A stretch of DNA of 64,000 bases from Saccharomonospora marina XMU15. Lineage in GTDB: Bacteria; Actinomycetota; Actinomycetes; Mycobacteriales; Pseudonocardiaceae. The stretch is taken from the NCBI RefSeq assembly GCF_000244955.1, contig NZ_CM001439.1:1702628-1766627 (forward strand). Reading direction: 5' to 3'. A program made the translations under genes and the position numbers. The notes below the pieces were generated by a model, which searched no databases, was not told the origin of the DNA, and was given only the letters and a program-made list of their open reading frames with translations. Position 1 is the stretch's first letter, and each line of letters opens with the position of its first letter. Positions 1-9,003 of this stretch are shown one piece after another.

Positions 1-144
1 CAGTTTCAGTGCGGAAAGCGGATCGCCCGCCGCGACGACGTCCGACACCTCCGGAGCTTCCCGCAGCATGCCGCACAGGTCCGCAAGCGCGGCCGGAACG
101 TCGTCGATCGCGAGCACCCGCAACCCCTGTGCTGTCTCGGTCAC
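1..144 (-). CDS. Response regulator, N-terminal 48 residues only (runs off left edge)
   Basis: The reverse strand from a GTG at 144 reads VTETAQGLRVLAIDDVPAAL and continues to the window edge without a stop. LAIDDVP is the beta-1 strand and acidic Asp-Asp pocket of a CheY-type receiver domain. The phospho-acceptor Asp and the output domain lie outside the window. The GTG overlaps the TGA stop of the upstream kinase in a GTGA arrangement, so the two are translationally coupled and form a two-component pair. Because the kinase is of the LytS/YehU type, the output domain is most likely LytTR, but that part cannot be seen. Confidence 0.85.
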   Translation of the reverse strand, partial: MTETAQGLRVLAIDDVPAALADLCGMLREAPEVSDVVAAGDPLSALKL

Positions 145-1211
145 GGCATCACTCCCGGCTGGAATCTCGGTACTCGCACGATGACTCGCGTGCCCTCCTC
201 CGGCGCCGTCTCGACGACGAGCCCGAACCAGGGTCCGTAGACGTTGCGCAGTCGCCTGTCGACGTTCGCCAGACCCATGCTCGTCGCCGCACCGTCCCCC
301 GCCAACAGGGCCTTCGCGTGTTCGGGGTCCATACCGGCACCGTCGTCCTCGACGCTGATGACGCAGTCCGCGCCCTCGGCCTCGCCGAGGACCTGCACGG
401 TACCCCCGCCCGACCGCCGTTCGATGCCGTGCCTGACCGCGTTCTCCACGATGGGCTGCAGCACGAGGTAGGGGATGGCCACGGCGAGAACCTCGGGAGC
501 GACGCGCACCTGCACCCGCAGCCGGTCGCCGAGCACCGCGCGTTGCAGGGCAAGGTAGGTCTCGATGGCGTGGAACTCGTCGGCGACGGTGGTGTACTCG
601 CCGTGGCTGGCGAGGCTGTACCGGATGTAGTCGGCGAAGTCGAGCATGAGTTCGCGGGAGCGAGCGGGGTCGGGCCGCACGAGGCCGGCGATGACCGTCA
701 GCGCGTTGTAGACGAAATGGGGGGAGATCTCCGCCCGCAACGCGCGCAACTCGGCTTCGGCGGCGTGCTCTGCGGAGGCCTCCAGCCTGCCGCGTTCCAG
801 CGCCGCGACCAGCAGCTGCGCCACCTCGTTGAGCGCGGTCAACCGTGCGGTTCCCGCGACCACCAGCACGCCCGCGAGTTCGTCGTGCACGATGAGCGGA
901 AGGGCGACGACTTCGGCCCGCCTCGCCCTGTTCTCGGTGTGCAACACCTCGTCCACCAGCGCGGCGGTGTCGACGTCGGCGGGCAGGCTGCCCGCCTGCA
1001 CCATGCTTGCGGACAGATCGGCGAGGCCGACGCCGTCGGCAGCCAGGAGCTTGCGGATGCCGCGTGCCGCCGCCCGGACCCTCGGCCCGGAAAGGCCGTC
1101 GACAAGGTCGTCGGACACGTGCCGCGCGGTCTCCAGGATCGAGCCTGGGTCGCGCAGGCGCCGCGACCAGAGGATGCCCTTGGCAGGGCCGTCCTCCGCA
1201 GGCATGGACAT
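141..1211 (-). CDS. LytS/YehU-type sensor histidine kinase, soluble
   Basis: 356 residues with no membrane segment, so this is a cytoplasmic member of a family that usually has several N-terminal helices. Residues ~45-140 look like a GAF-type sensory fold. The phospho-acceptor His165 lies in EISPHFVYNALT, typical of the His_kinase (PF06580) group. The ATP-binding half has the N box (PIVENAVRHG, 253-262), the G1 box (DDGAGM, 289-294) and GLANVDRRL (313-321). It phosphorylates the response regulator encoded immediately downstream, whose GTG start overlaps this stop. The ATG at 1211 is preceded by GGGAG at good spacing; a second ATG lies two codons later. The signal sensed is unknown. Confidence 0.9.
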   Translation of the reverse strand: MSMPAEDGPAKGILWSRRLRDPGSILETARHVSDDLVDGLSGPRVRAAARGIRKLLAADGVGLADLSASMVQAGSLPADVDTAALVDEVLHTENRARRAEVVALPLIVHDELAGVLVVAGTARLTALNEVAQLLVAALERGRLEASAEHAAEAELRALRAEISPHFVYNALTVIAGLVRPDPARSRELMLDFADYIRYSLASHGEYTTVADEFHAIETYLALQRAVLGDRLRVQVRVAPEVLAVAIPYLVLQPIVENAVRHGIERRSGGGTVQVLGEAEGADCVISVEDDGAGMDPEHAKALLAGDGAATSMGLANVDRRLRNVYGPWFGLVVETAPEEGTRVIVRVPRFQPGVMP

Positions 1212-1381
1212 GCTCGCTCCCAGCTGCGTCGACGGGTCCCCGCGAATCTAACCGCCGTGCCGGGCGGCGGGAAGGGCGGACGCAAACGAACGGTCACAGA
1301 ACGTGCAAACCGGGCGGTTTCGGTCATTACGGGCTGTGCTGCAGGGTGGTGAAGGCCCATAATTACCGTGGTGATGTCACG

Positions 1382-1666
1382 ATGGCGCTACGGGATGAGG
1401 AGCAGCGGCAGCTCGCCGAGATAGAGCGAAGGCTGGCCGAGGACGATCCGCGCCTTGCCCAGCGGCTTTCCCGGCTGCGCCCGTTCGCGCTGTCGTCCAC
1501 CGCACTGGCCGTTGCCGCGCTGTTGGTGTGCTTCGTCGTCGGTCTGGCCGTTGTCGCGATCGGCACGGAGATCGGCTCGTTGCCGGTCGGCATCGTCGGC
1601 GCGATCGTCGGGGTCGGCCTCCCCACGTTGCTCATTTGGCGGCTTTGGCTGCGCAGGCTCCGCTGA
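1382..1666 (+). CDS. DUF3040 family small membrane protein
   Basis: 94 residues. The N-terminus MALRDEEQRQLAEIERRLAE followed by DDPRLA is the hallmark of the actinobacterial DUF3040 family. Two hydrophobic helices (~residues 38-60 and 66-88) are joined by a short loop, and the protein ends in a basic cluster WLRRLR, consistent with a small inner-membrane protein with both ends in the cytoplasm. Its function is unknown. The frame is open far upstream, but this ATG is where family similarity begins. It is transcribed divergently from the kinase across a 170-bp gap. Confidence 0.85.
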   Translation: MALRDEEQRQLAEIERRLAEDDPRLAQRLSRLRPFALSSTALAVAALLVCFVVGLAVVAIGTEIGSLPVGIVGAIVGVGLPTLLIWRLWLRRLR

Positions 1667-1766
1667 CAAGTTGATCTTGAAACGCTGTCGGCTGGTCGGC
1701 TGCCAGTAAGATCATGGGGTAGCGCGCCGGAGCATTCGCCTGATCGGGAGGGGCTGACCAGACGAG

Positions 1767-3134
1767 ATGAGCATCGAGTCCCCAGCCAGGTCGAAACTGT
1801 TCCGCCGGGCGTCCTGGAGCGAATGGCGCCAGGTCGCCGACATCCTCCGGCAGGAGACCGTCGGCGGGGTTCTGCTGCTCCTCGGTGCCGTCCTTGCGCT
1901 GGTGTGGGCGAACTCACCCTGGTCACAGGCCTACACGTGGCTGAGGGAACTCACCGTCGGCCCGCACGCGCTGCATCTGGACCTGACGCTGTCGCAGTGG
2001 GCGGCCGACGGTCTGCTCGCCATCTTCTTCTTCGTCGTGGGCCTCGAACTCAAACGGGAGTTCGTCGCGGGCGACCTGCGCGACCCCCGGCGTGCGGCAC
2101 TGCCGGTGGCCGCGGCACTCGGTGGTGTCGTCTTTCCCGCGCTCATCTTCGTCCTTGTCAACCTGGGCGACAGCTCGGCGCTGCGGGGTTGGGCGATTCC
2201 GACGGCCACCGACATCGCCTTCGCCGTGGCCGTGCTCGCCGTGGTCGGCCGCTGCCTGCCCTCGGCACTGCGGATGTTCCTGCTCACGCTGGCCGTCGTC
2301 GACGACCTGGTGGCGATCCTGATCATCGCCGTCTTCTACACCGACGACCTCGCGCCGCTGCCGCTGCTGCTGGCGCTGCTGCCGCTGGGCCTGTTCACGC
2401 TGCTTGTGCAGCGGCGAGTCCGGTCGTGGTGGCTGCTGATACCGCTCGGTGTGGTCACGTGGGCGCTGGTGCACGCCTCAGGGGTGCACGCCACCGTCGC
2501 GGGCGTGTTACTCGGCTTCGCCGTGCCCGCGCTGCGCAGGCGTGGCGAGGCGGTCGGCCTCGCCGAACACTTCGAACACCGCTGGCGGCCGATCTCGGCA
2601 GGCGTGGCGGTGCCCATCTTCGCGCTGTTCGCCGCGGGCGTCGCCTTCGGCGGACTCGGCGGCCTGCGCACCGCGCTCACCGACCCCGTGGCGGTCGGCA
2701 TCGTGGCGGGGCTGGTGCTGGGCAAGGCGATCGGCATCTTCGGCACCACTTATCTCATGGGCCGGTTCACCAGGGCCGAGCTCGACGGCGACATCGCGTG
2801 GGTCGACGTGCTGGGTCTGGCCGTCCTCGGCGGTATCGGCTTCACCGTCTCGCTGCTGGTGGGCGACCTGGCCTTCGGCGCGGGCACCGAACGCGACGAG
2901 CACGTCAAGATCGCGGTGCTCACCGGGTCGGTGCTGGCCGCGCTGATCGCCACGGTCATTCTGCGACTGCGCAACCGGGCCTACCGGCGGGTCTACGAGA
3001 AGGAGACCAGGGACACCGACCTCGACGGCATTCCGGACGTGTTCGAGGAGGACGAACCGGACCCCTCGGGGGAAACCGATCGGCGCGACGTGCTCGACGA
3101 GGCGTCCGGTGCCGAACGCTTCGGCGGTCACTGA
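1767..3134 (+). CDS. nhaA: Na+/H+ antiporter NhaA
   Basis: 455 residues, longer than E. coli NhaA (388), with about 11-12 membrane helices. It exchanges cytoplasmic Na+ or Li+ for external protons for salt and pH homeostasis. Diagnostic stretches are VGLELKREF (91-99), [12 protein letters not shown] (around Asp149) and the ion-binding pair [10 protein letters not shown] (Asp179-Asp180, equivalent to E. coli Asp163-Asp164). The extra length is a hydrophilic, acidic C-terminal tail that begins with DTDLDGIPD (416-424), a sequence shaped like a calcium-binding DxDxDG loop. The ATG has GGGAGGGG about 14 nt upstream. It stands alone between DUF3040 and tig. Confidence 0.95.
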   Translation: MSIESPARSKLFRRASWSEWRQVADILRQETVGGVLLLLGAVLALVWANSPWSQAYTWLRELTVGPHALHLDLTLSQWAADGLLAIFFFVVGLELKREFVAGDLRDPRRAALPVAAALGGVVFPALIFVLVNLGDSSALRGWAIPTATDIAFAVAVLAVVGRCLPSALRMFLLTLAVVDDLVAILIIAVFYTDDLAPLPLLLALLPLGLFTLLVQRRVRSWWLLIPLGVVTWALVHASGVHATVAGVLLGFAVPALRRRGEAVGLAEHFEHRWRPISAGVAVPIFALFAAGVAFGGLGGLRTALTDPVAVGIVAGLVLGKAIGIFGTTYLMGRFTRAELDGDIAWVDVLGLAVLGGIGFTVSLLVGDLAFGAGTERDEHVKIAVLTGSVLAALIATVILRLRNRAYRRVYEKETRDTDLDGIPDVFEEDEPDPSGETDRRDVLDEASGAERFGGH

Positions 3135-3310
3135 CTTCGTCGCTCGTGGCGCGCGGGCGGGTGAGCCGGGGTGCGGAAAGGGCCCCTCGTCCAGGCGGAC
3201 CCGTGCTCCAGCAGCCACGTCACTGGCCTAGACTCGGATTGCGGTTCCGCAGGCCGATGGTCGGGCGGAGCCTGTCCAGATTCCGACACTGTCCCGGCTA
3301 GGAGAAAACC

Positions 3311-4780
3311 TTGAAGAGCACCGTCGAGCAGCTGAGCCCGACGCGCGTGAAGATCAATGTCGAGGTGCCGTTCGACGAGCTCAAACCGAACTTCGACCGC
3401 GCCTATCGCAAGATCGCTCAGCAGGTCCGGATCCCCGGTTTCCGTCCGGGCAAGGCACCTGCCCGCGTCCTGGAGAGCCGCATCGGCCGTGCGCCTGTGC
3501 TCGACGAGGTGGTCAACGAGGCCATCCCAGCGAAGTACCTCGAGGCCGTGCGCAGCGGCGACGTGCGCACCCTCGGTCAGCCGGACTTCGAGGTGACCAA
3601 ACTCGAGGACCGCGACGTGCTGGAGTTCAGCGCCGAGGTGGACGTGCGTCCCGACATCACGCTTCCCGACCTCGGCGACATCACGGTCACCGTGGACGAC
3701 GTGGAGTTCGAGGAGTCGGAGGTCGACGAGCAACTCGACGAGCTGCGGGCCCGCTTCGGCACGCTCACCGGAGTCGACCGGCCCGCCCAAAACGGTGACT
3801 TCGTCTCCATCGACCTGTCGGCCACGGTCGACGGTGAGGAGATCCCCGACGCGTCCACCAGCGGACTTTCCTACGAGATCGGCTCAGGTCAGCTCGTCGA
3901 CGGCATCGACGAGGCGATCATCGGGGCGAACGAGGGCGAGCAGAAGACCTTCACCACGAAGCTGCTGGCCGGCGAGCACGTGGGTAAGGACGCCGAGGTG
4001 ACGGTGACCGTCAACTCGATCAAGCAGCGGGAGCTGCCCGAGCCCGACGACGAGTTCGCGCAGCTCGCGAGCGAGTTCGACACCCTGGAGGAGCTGAAGG
4101 AGGATCTGCGTGACCGGCTGCGGCGGATGAAGCGCATGCAGCAGGGAGTGCAGGCCAGGGACAAGGTTCTCGACGCGCTGCTCGAACGGGTGGACGTTCC
4201 GCTTCCGGAGACGATCCTGGACTCCGAGATCGCCAACCGCAAGCACGACGCGGTGCACCCGTTCGACCACGACGAGGACGCCTTCAAGCGTTCGTTGGAG
4301 GCCGAGGGCAAGTCGTTCGAGGAGTTCGAGGAGGAGGTGCGCAAGGAAGCGGAGAAGTCCGTGCGTACCCAGTTGCTGCTCGACGCCGTCGCCGACGCCG
4401 AGGACGTCTCCGTCAACGACGCCGAACTGACCGAGCGCATCGTCTACCAGGCCCAGCGGTTCGGGATGAGCCCGGACCAGTACGTCTCGCAGGCACAGCA
4501 GTCCGGCCAGCTCGGGGCCATCTATGCCGACGTTCGTCGCGGCAAGGCGCTCGCCTCGGTGGTGCGGGGTGTGACCGTGACCGACGAGTCGGGCAACACC
4601 GTGGACCTGACCGACCTGTTCGGTCCCGCCGAGGACGCGACCGAGGCCGAGGCCGGTGACGAAGCCAGTGCCGCAGCCGGTGACCAAGCCGGCGACGAGG
4701 AGCGCGACGAGGCCACCCCATCGAGTGGTGCCGACGAGGCGGGCACCGCGGGAGAGGCCGCGTCCAGCTCCGACAAGTGA
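3311..4780 (+). CDS. tig: Trigger factor, ribosome-associated chaperone and prolyl isomerase
   Basis: 489 residues. It binds the ribosome exit site and holds nascent chains. The ribosome-docking signature GFRPGKAP is at 43-50. The FKBP-type PPIase domain spans roughly 155-240 ([11 protein letters not shown] through [10 protein letters not shown]), followed by the helical chaperone arms. From about residue 435 the chain becomes a low-complexity Ala/Glu/Asp tail, as in other actinobacteria. The start is a TTG at 3311 after AGGAGA. A TAGACT hexamer at 3229-3234 is a candidate -10, giving a leader of about 70 nt. clpP1 follows on the same strand after 107 bp, as in mycobacteria. Confidence 0.96.
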   Translation: MKSTVEQLSPTRVKINVEVPFDELKPNFDRAYRKIAQQVRIPGFRPGKAPARVLESRIGRAPVLDEVVNEAIPAKYLEAVRSGDVRTLGQPDFEVTKLEDRDVLEFSAEVDVRPDITLPDLGDITVTVDDVEFEESEVDEQLDELRARFGTLTGVDRPAQNGDFVSIDLSATVDGEEIPDASTSGLSYEIGSGQLVDGIDEAIIGANEGEQKTFTTKLLAGEHVGKDAEVTVTVNSIKQRELPEPDDEFAQLASEFDTLEELKEDLRDRLRRMKRMQQGVQARDKVLDALLERVDVPLPETILDSEIANRKHDAVHPFDHDEDAFKRSLEAEGKSFEEFEEEVRKEAEKSVRTQLLLDAVADAEDVSVNDAELTERIVYQAQRFGMSPDQYVSQAQQSGQLGAIYADVRRGKALASVVRGVTVTDESGNTVDLTDLFGPAEDATEAEAGDEASAAAGDQAGDEERDEATPSSGADEAGTAGEAASSSDK

Positions 4781-4786
4781 CCCTTT

Positions 4787-4804
4787 CTCATGCTCTGAGC
4801 GAAC
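4787..4804 (+). promoter_or_regulatory. ClgR-like operator upstream of clpP1
   Basis: CTCATGCTCTGAGCGAAC lies between tig and clpP1. Against the published corynebacterial ClgR consensus WNNWCGCYNANRGCGWWS, the 14-base core TGCTCTGAGCGAAC matches at 12 positions; the differences are T for the first C and T for the central A. ClgR activates clpP1P2 in Corynebacterium, Streptomyces and Mycobacterium, so the place is right. The site is inferred from a pattern match only. Confidence 0.45.
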
Positions 4805-4887
4805 TCGGGCGGTGTCAGGCATCCTGCGCCGCCCGAGTTGGTTAGGGTCGGTTACAAGATCTCAGACTCCTGAAAAGGCAGGCAGAC

Positions 4888-5499
4888 GTGACGCAGCACA
4901 TGCCAGAGGGGCGAACCAGCACAGCGGGGCTCAACCTGACCGACTCGGTGTACGAGCGGCTGCTTCAGGAGCGCATCGTGGTGCTGGGCTCCGAGGTCAA
5001 CGACGAGGTCGCCAACCGCATCACCGCGCAGCTGCTGCTGCTGGCCGCCGAGGACTCGCAGGCCGACATCCGGTTCTACATCAACTCGCCGGGCGGGTCG
5101 GTGACGGCCGGCTTCGCGATCTACGACACGATGCAGCTCATCGAGCCCGACGTGGCCACGTACGCGATGGGGTTGGCGGCGTCGATGGGCCAGTTCCTGC
5201 TCTCCTCGGGTACTCCCGGTAAGCGCTACGCGCTACAGCACGCGCGCATCCTGATGCACCAGCCTTCGGCGGGTGTCGGTGGCACTGCTTCCGACATCGC
5301 CATCCAGGCCGAGGTGTTCAGCAAGTGGAAGTACGAGCTGGCGAAGATCACCGCTGAGCAGACAGGTCAGACCGTGGAGCAGATCATCGCCGACGGTGAT
5401 CGCGACCGGTGGTTCACGGCCGAGGAAGCCAAGGACTACGGCTTCGTGGACCAGGTGCTGACCCGCGAGCACCCGCATCCGAACTCGAACTCCAACTGA
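4888..5499 (+). CDS. clpP1: ATP-dependent Clp protease proteolytic subunit ClpP1
   Basis: 203 residues. The catalytic Ser99 is in GLAASMGQF, His124 in ILMHQPSAG, and the Asp in the DRDRW stretch near 171-173. INSPGGSV (65-72) forms the substrate-binding strand. In actinobacteria ClpP1 and ClpP2 form a mixed tetradecamer that works with ClpX or ClpC1. The GTG at 4888 begins [10 protein letters not shown] and is preceded by AAAGGCAGG. The stop is 25 bp before clpP2, so the two are cotranscribed. The C-terminus ends in a polar HPHPNSNSN tail. Confidence 0.96.
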   Translation: MTQHMPEGRTSTAGLNLTDSVYERLLQERIVVLGSEVNDEVANRITAQLLLLAAEDSQADIRFYINSPGGSVTAGFAIYDTMQLIEPDVATYAMGLAASMGQFLLSSGTPGKRYALQHARILMHQPSAGVGGTASDIAIQAEVFSKWKYELAKITAEQTGQTVEQIIADGDRDRWFTAEEAKDYGFVDQVLTREHPHPNSNSN

Positions 5500-5524
5500 C
5501 CGGGCACGGCAGGAGCAAAACACT

Positions 5525-6154
5525 ATGACCAGTCCATATCTTCCGCAGTCCCGGTACGTGCTGCCCTCCTACGTGGAGCGCACCAGCTACGGGGTCAAGG
5601 AGTCCAACCCGTACAACAAGTTGTACGAGGAGCGGCAGATCATGCTGGGGGTGCAGGTGGACGACGCGTCGGCCAACGACGTGATGGCCCAGCTGCTGCA
5701 CCTGGAGCACGAGGACCCCGACCGCGACATCATCATCTACATCAACTCCCCGGGTGGCTCCTTCACGGCCCTCATGGCGATCTACGACACCATGCAGTAC
5801 GTGCGCCCCGACATCCAGACCGTCTGCCTCGGCCAGGCCGCGTCCGCGGCGGCCGTGTTGCTCGCGGCCGGGACGAAGGGCAAGCGGCTCGCGCTGCCCA
5901 ACTCCCGCGTGCTGATCCACCAGCCCGCCACCGAGGGCGCCTACGGCCAGGTTTCGGACCTGGAGATCCAGGCGAGGGAGATCCAGCGGGTCAGGCGACT
6001 GATGGAGACCACGCTGGCCAAGCACACGAACAAGTCGGCGGACGAGGTCCGCGCCGACATCGAGCGCGACAAGATCCTCACCCCGGAGGAAGCCAAGGAG
6101 TACGGCATCATCGACGAGGTGCTGTCGTACCGCAAGGCGTCCGCCGAGGTCTGA
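5525..6154 (+). CDS. clpP2: ATP-dependent Clp protease proteolytic subunit ClpP2
   Basis: 209 residues, paralogous to the preceding clpP1. The catalytic Ser107 is in [11 protein letters not shown], where ClpP1 has ASM; this ASA signature is typical of actinobacterial ClpP2. His132 is in VLIHQPA, and INSPGGSF is at 74-81. It forms one heptameric ring of the ClpP1P2 complex, and in mycobacteria it is the ring that docks the ATPase. GGAG lies just upstream of the ATG. A perfect 18-bp hairpin follows six bases after the stop. Confidence 0.96.
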   Translation: MTSPYLPQSRYVLPSYVERTSYGVKESNPYNKLYEERQIMLGVQVDDASANDVMAQLLHLEHEDPDRDIIIYINSPGGSFTALMAIYDTMQYVRPDIQTVCLGQAASAAAVLLAAGTKGKRLALPNSRVLIHQPATEGAYGQVSDLEIQAREIQRVRRLMETTLAKHTNKSADEVRADIERDKILTPEEAKEYGIIDEVLSYRKASAEV

Positions 6155-6159
6155 CGTTC

Positions 6160-6200
6160 GCGGACGGGTGCGTGTCGCCTGCCGACACGCACCCGTCCGC
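6160..6200. terminator. 18-bp perfect hairpin between clpP2 and clpX
   Basis: Arms 6160-6177 and 6183-6200 (GCGGACGGGTGCGTGTCG and its complement) are exactly complementary around a 5-nt loop. No U-tract follows, only AGTACTAGGG. This is the I-shaped, tail-less form common in actinobacteria. It would end or protect the 3' end of the clpP1P2 message and set clpX apart as its own transcript, or lower clpX read-through. Confidence 0.8.
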
Positions 6201-6329
6201 AGTACTAGGGTTGGCCCGCGCGCGTCCGAATTGCCGTTAGGCTCCCGCCGGGCGCGTTGGGCGGGTACCGTCAGTGGCAACGCACGAGTCAGGTGTTCAT
6301 CGGCACCGGAGGGGACGAGGTCAGCGGTC

Positions 6330-7619
6330 ATGGCAAGGATCGGCGACGGCGGAGACCTGCTGAAGTGCTCCTTTTGTGGCAAGAGCCAAAAACAGGTGAA
6401 GAAGCTCATCGCCGGCCCTGGCGTCTATATCTGTGACGAATGCATCGACCTCTGTAACGAGATCATCGAGGAAGAACTCGCCGAGGCGGGTGACGTCAAG
6501 CTCGACGAGCTTCCCAAGCCCGCCGACATCCACGAGTTCCTCGAGCAGTACATCATCGGGCAGGACGAGGCGAAACGGACGCTGGCGGTAGCGGTATACA
6601 ACCACTACAAGCGCATCCAGTCCGAGGGCAAGAACCCGAAGGACTCCAAGGACGAGCCCGTCGAGCTGGCCAAATCGAACATTCTGATGCTCGGCCCCAC
6701 CGGGTGCGGCAAGACCTACCTCGCGCAGACGCTGGCCAAGCTGCTCAATGTGCCGTTCGCCATCGCGGACGCCACCGCGCTGACCGAGGCGGGCTACGTC
6801 GGCGAGGACGTCGAGAACATTCTGCTGAAGCTCATTCAGGCTGCGGACTACGACGTCAAGCGGGCCGAGACGGGCATCATCTACATCGACGAGGTCGACA
6901 AGATCGCGCGCAAGTCCGAGAACCCCTCGATCACGCGTGACGTCTCGGGCGAGGGTGTGCAGCAGGCGCTGCTGAAGATTCTCGAGGGCACCACGGCGTC
7001 GGTGCCGCCGCAGGGTGGACGCAAGCACCCGCACCAGGAGTTCATCCAGATCGACACCACGAACGTGCTGTTCATCGTCGCGGGTGCGTTCGCGGGCCTC
7101 GAGAAGATCATCAACGATCGGATCGGCAAGCGCGGGCTCGGCTTCGGGGCGGAGATCCGCACCAAGCGTGAGATCGAGGAAAGCGACATCTTCAGCGAGA
7201 CCATGCCCGAAGACTTGATCAAGTTCGGGCTGATCCCCGAGTTCATCGGCAGGCTGCCGGTCGTGGCCAGCGTGACGAACCTGGACAAGCCTTCGCTGGT
7301 GCAGATCCTCACCCAGCCGCGCAACGCCTTGACCAAGCAGTACAAGCGCCTCTTCGAGATGGACAACGTCGAACTCGAGTTCACCAAGACCGCGCTCGAG
7401 GCGATCGCCGACCAGGCCCTGCTGCGGGGGACCGGCGCGAGGGGGTTGCGCGCGATCATGGAGGAGGTGCTGCAGCCGGTGATGTACGACATCCCCAGCC
7501 GCGACGACGTGGCGAAGGTCGTCATCACGGAGCAGACCGTCCGGGAGAACGTCAACCCGACGATCGTGTCGCGGCAACCGTCGCGGCGGCAGCGAGAGCG
7601 CGGCGAGAAGTCGGCCTGA
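6330..7619 (+). CDS. clpX: Clp protease ATP-binding subunit ClpX
   Basis: 429 residues, the usual length. The N-terminal C4 zinc-binding domain has Cys13, Cys16, Cys35 and Cys38. The AAA+ module has Walker A GPTGCGKT (122-129), pore loop GYVG (155-158) and Walker B IIYIDE (183-188), followed by the sensor-2 helix [12 protein letters not shown]. It unfolds tagged substrates into ClpP1P2. The ATG at 6330 follows CCGGAGGGGACG and starts the conserved [19 protein letters not shown]; the frame stays open upstream but without family sequence. A TAGGCT at about 6237 in the 129-bp leader could be its own -10. Confidence 0.97.
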   Translation: MARIGDGGDLLKCSFCGKSQKQVKKLIAGPGVYICDECIDLCNEIIEEELAEAGDVKLDELPKPADIHEFLEQYIIGQDEAKRTLAVAVYNHYKRIQSEGKNPKDSKDEPVELAKSNILMLGPTGCGKTYLAQTLAKLLNVPFAIADATALTEAGYVGEDVENILLKLIQAADYDVKRAETGIIYIDEVDKIARKSENPSITRDVSGEGVQQALLKILEGTTASVPPQGGRKHPHQEFIQIDTTNVLFIVAGAFAGLEKIINDRIGKRGLGFGAEIRTKREIEESDIFSETMPEDLIKFGLIPEFIGRLPVVASVTNLDKPSLVQILTQPRNALTKQYKRLFEMDNVELEFTKTALEAIADQALLRGTGARGLRAIMEEVLQPVMYDIPSRDDVAKVVITEQTVRENVNPTIVSRQPSRRQRERGEKSA

Positions 7620-7647
7620 GCCGGTGCGCATGGCTCGCTGAACAACC

Positions 7648-7992
7648 ATGACGCCGATGCCTGAAGGTCGCGACAGCGGCAGCGAGCGTGCCGACGTAAC
7701 ACAGTTGTGGCAGGGCATGGTCGCGGTAGGACGGTTGCGTCATCCGCGAACCCACCTGGCCCTCATCGTGGTGCTCGGGGTCCTGGGTGCCGTCTGCTTG
7801 CTCGCGACGATCACCAGAATGTCGGCCCTGCCGCTGTTGCCGTTGCTGCCACTGTCCGTCGCTGCCTACGCGCAGTGGCGAGCTCGCAACGCTTCGAGCG
7901 ACCGGAATCTCGTCGCGTGGGTGACGCTGCTTGCCACGAGTGTTGCTGTCTGTATATGGCTTGTAGCGCTTGTGGGCCGTATCCTCCGGTGA
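7648..7992 (+). CDS. Small membrane protein of unknown function
   Basis: 114 residues. After a polar N-terminus of about 35 residues there are three hydrophobic stretches (~37-54, 58-74 and 90-111) that could be membrane helices, with a basic AQWRARNASSDRN loop between the second and third. It is 28 bp downstream of clpX and may be read from the same transcript, though no good Shine-Dalgarno sequence is visible. I do not recognise the family. Codon use is like the neighbours (strong G/C at third positions), which supports a real gene. Confidence 0.6.
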   Translation: MTPMPEGRDSGSERADVTQLWQGMVAVGRLRHPRTHLALIVVLGVLGAVCLLATITRMSALPLLPLLPLSVAAYAQWRARNASSDRNLVAWVTLLATSVAVCIWLVALVGRILR

Positions 7993-8064
7993 AGGTTTGC
8001 CTGCCGGGTTCTCTGGATAGCCCGTACGGGTTAAGGGCAACGACCGAAATGGGACACGGTTGTA

Positions 8065-8997
8065 GTGACAGCAATCAGCGAGCTGGGTGCGGGCGAGTTC
8101 TCGCATCAGGCGCTGCTTTATCACGACGACTCCAGTTATCTGGCAGGTGTCGTGCCGTTCGTGCTCGAGGGACTCGCCGCGGGGAAGCCGGTTGCCGTCG
8201 CGGTGCCCGGGCCGAAGCTCGACCGCATCGAGGCCGCGCTGGGTCCGGCGGCCCGGGACGTCCGGTTACTGGACATGGCCGAGGTCGGCCGCAATCCCGG
8301 TCGCATCATCCCTTCCGTTTTGCATGACTTCGCCGACGCTCACCAGGGCAGAGTCCGAGTTCTCGGTGAGCCGATCTGGCCGGAGCGCTCGAGTGCGGAG
8401 TACCCGGCTTGTGTCCAGCACGAAGCGTTGATCAACGCGTCCTTCGCGGGGTCGGCGGTGACCATTCTGTGCCCCTACGACACCTCCCGGCTGTCCGAAC
8501 AGGCACTCGCCGATGCGCACGCCACCCATCCGGTGATCGCGGACGAGTCGGGCACGCGAGCCAGCGAGGGATATGCCCCCGATGAGGCGTTTTCGCGATA
8601 CAACCTGCCGCTGACAGCCCCGCCGGACGCCGAGGAGTTCTCCTTCGACCTCGGCAGCCTCACCAAGGCTCGGCACGTCGCCGTCGCACGTGGCGCCGCG
8701 CTCGGCCTCAGCCAGGACCGGCTGGACGACTTCGCGCTCGCTGTGGCGGAGTTGTGTGCCAACAGCGTCCAGCACGGCGGCGGCTCGGGTGTGCTTCGGG
8801 TGTGGCGCGAGCACGGTGACGTCATCGCCGAGGTCTCCGACCGCGGGTACCTCAGCGACCCGCTCGCAGGCCGAAGGCCCGCGAGCCCGCGCCAGTTGGG
8901 TGGCAGGGGCCTGCTTCTCGTCCACCGGGTCGTCGACCTGGTGCGCACCCACTCCACGCCCGAGGGCACCACCACCCGGATCTACCTGCGCGGCTGA
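8065..8997 (+). CDS. MEDS-domain sensor fused to an anti-sigma-type ATPase domain
   Basis: 310 residues, GTG start. The first ~170 residues (FSHQALLYHDDSSYLAGVVP, then GLAAGKPVAVAVPG) match the MEDS/DcmR sensory domain. The last ~125 form a GHKL ATPase of the RsbW/SpoIIAB kind, with the N box AVAELCANSVQHGGG and a G-rich box GGRGLLLVHRVVD. This layout is common in Streptomyces and Amycolatopsis and is thought to bind or phosphorylate an anti-anti-sigma factor in response to a small-molecule signal. No sigma factor or STAS partner is adjacent, so the target is elsewhere. It converges on the esterase gene with only 6 bp between stops. Confidence 0.85.
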   Translation: MTAISELGAGEFSHQALLYHDDSSYLAGVVPFVLEGLAAGKPVAVAVPGPKLDRIEAALGPAARDVRLLDMAEVGRNPGRIIPSVLHDFADAHQGRVRVLGEPIWPERSSAEYPACVQHEALINASFAGSAVTILCPYDTSRLSEQALADAHATHPVIADESGTRASEGYAPDEAFSRYNLPLTAPPDAEEFSFDLGSLTKARHVAVARGAALGLSQDRLDDFALAVAELCANSVQHGGGSGVLRVWREHGDVIAEVSDRGYLSDPLAGRRPASPRQLGGRGLLLVHRVVDLVRTHSTPEGTTTRIYLRG

Positions 8998-9003
8998 TCG
9001 CGA

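Noticed and set aside
9-1352. Long open frame opposite the LytS kinase
   Set aside because: Antisense shadow typical of GC-rich DNA; composition is His/Arg/Val-rich and the kinase frame has all family motifs.
1823-3301. 492-codon frame overlapping nhaA
   Set aside because: Arg/Gly-rich shadow in another frame of the NhaA gene with no domain.
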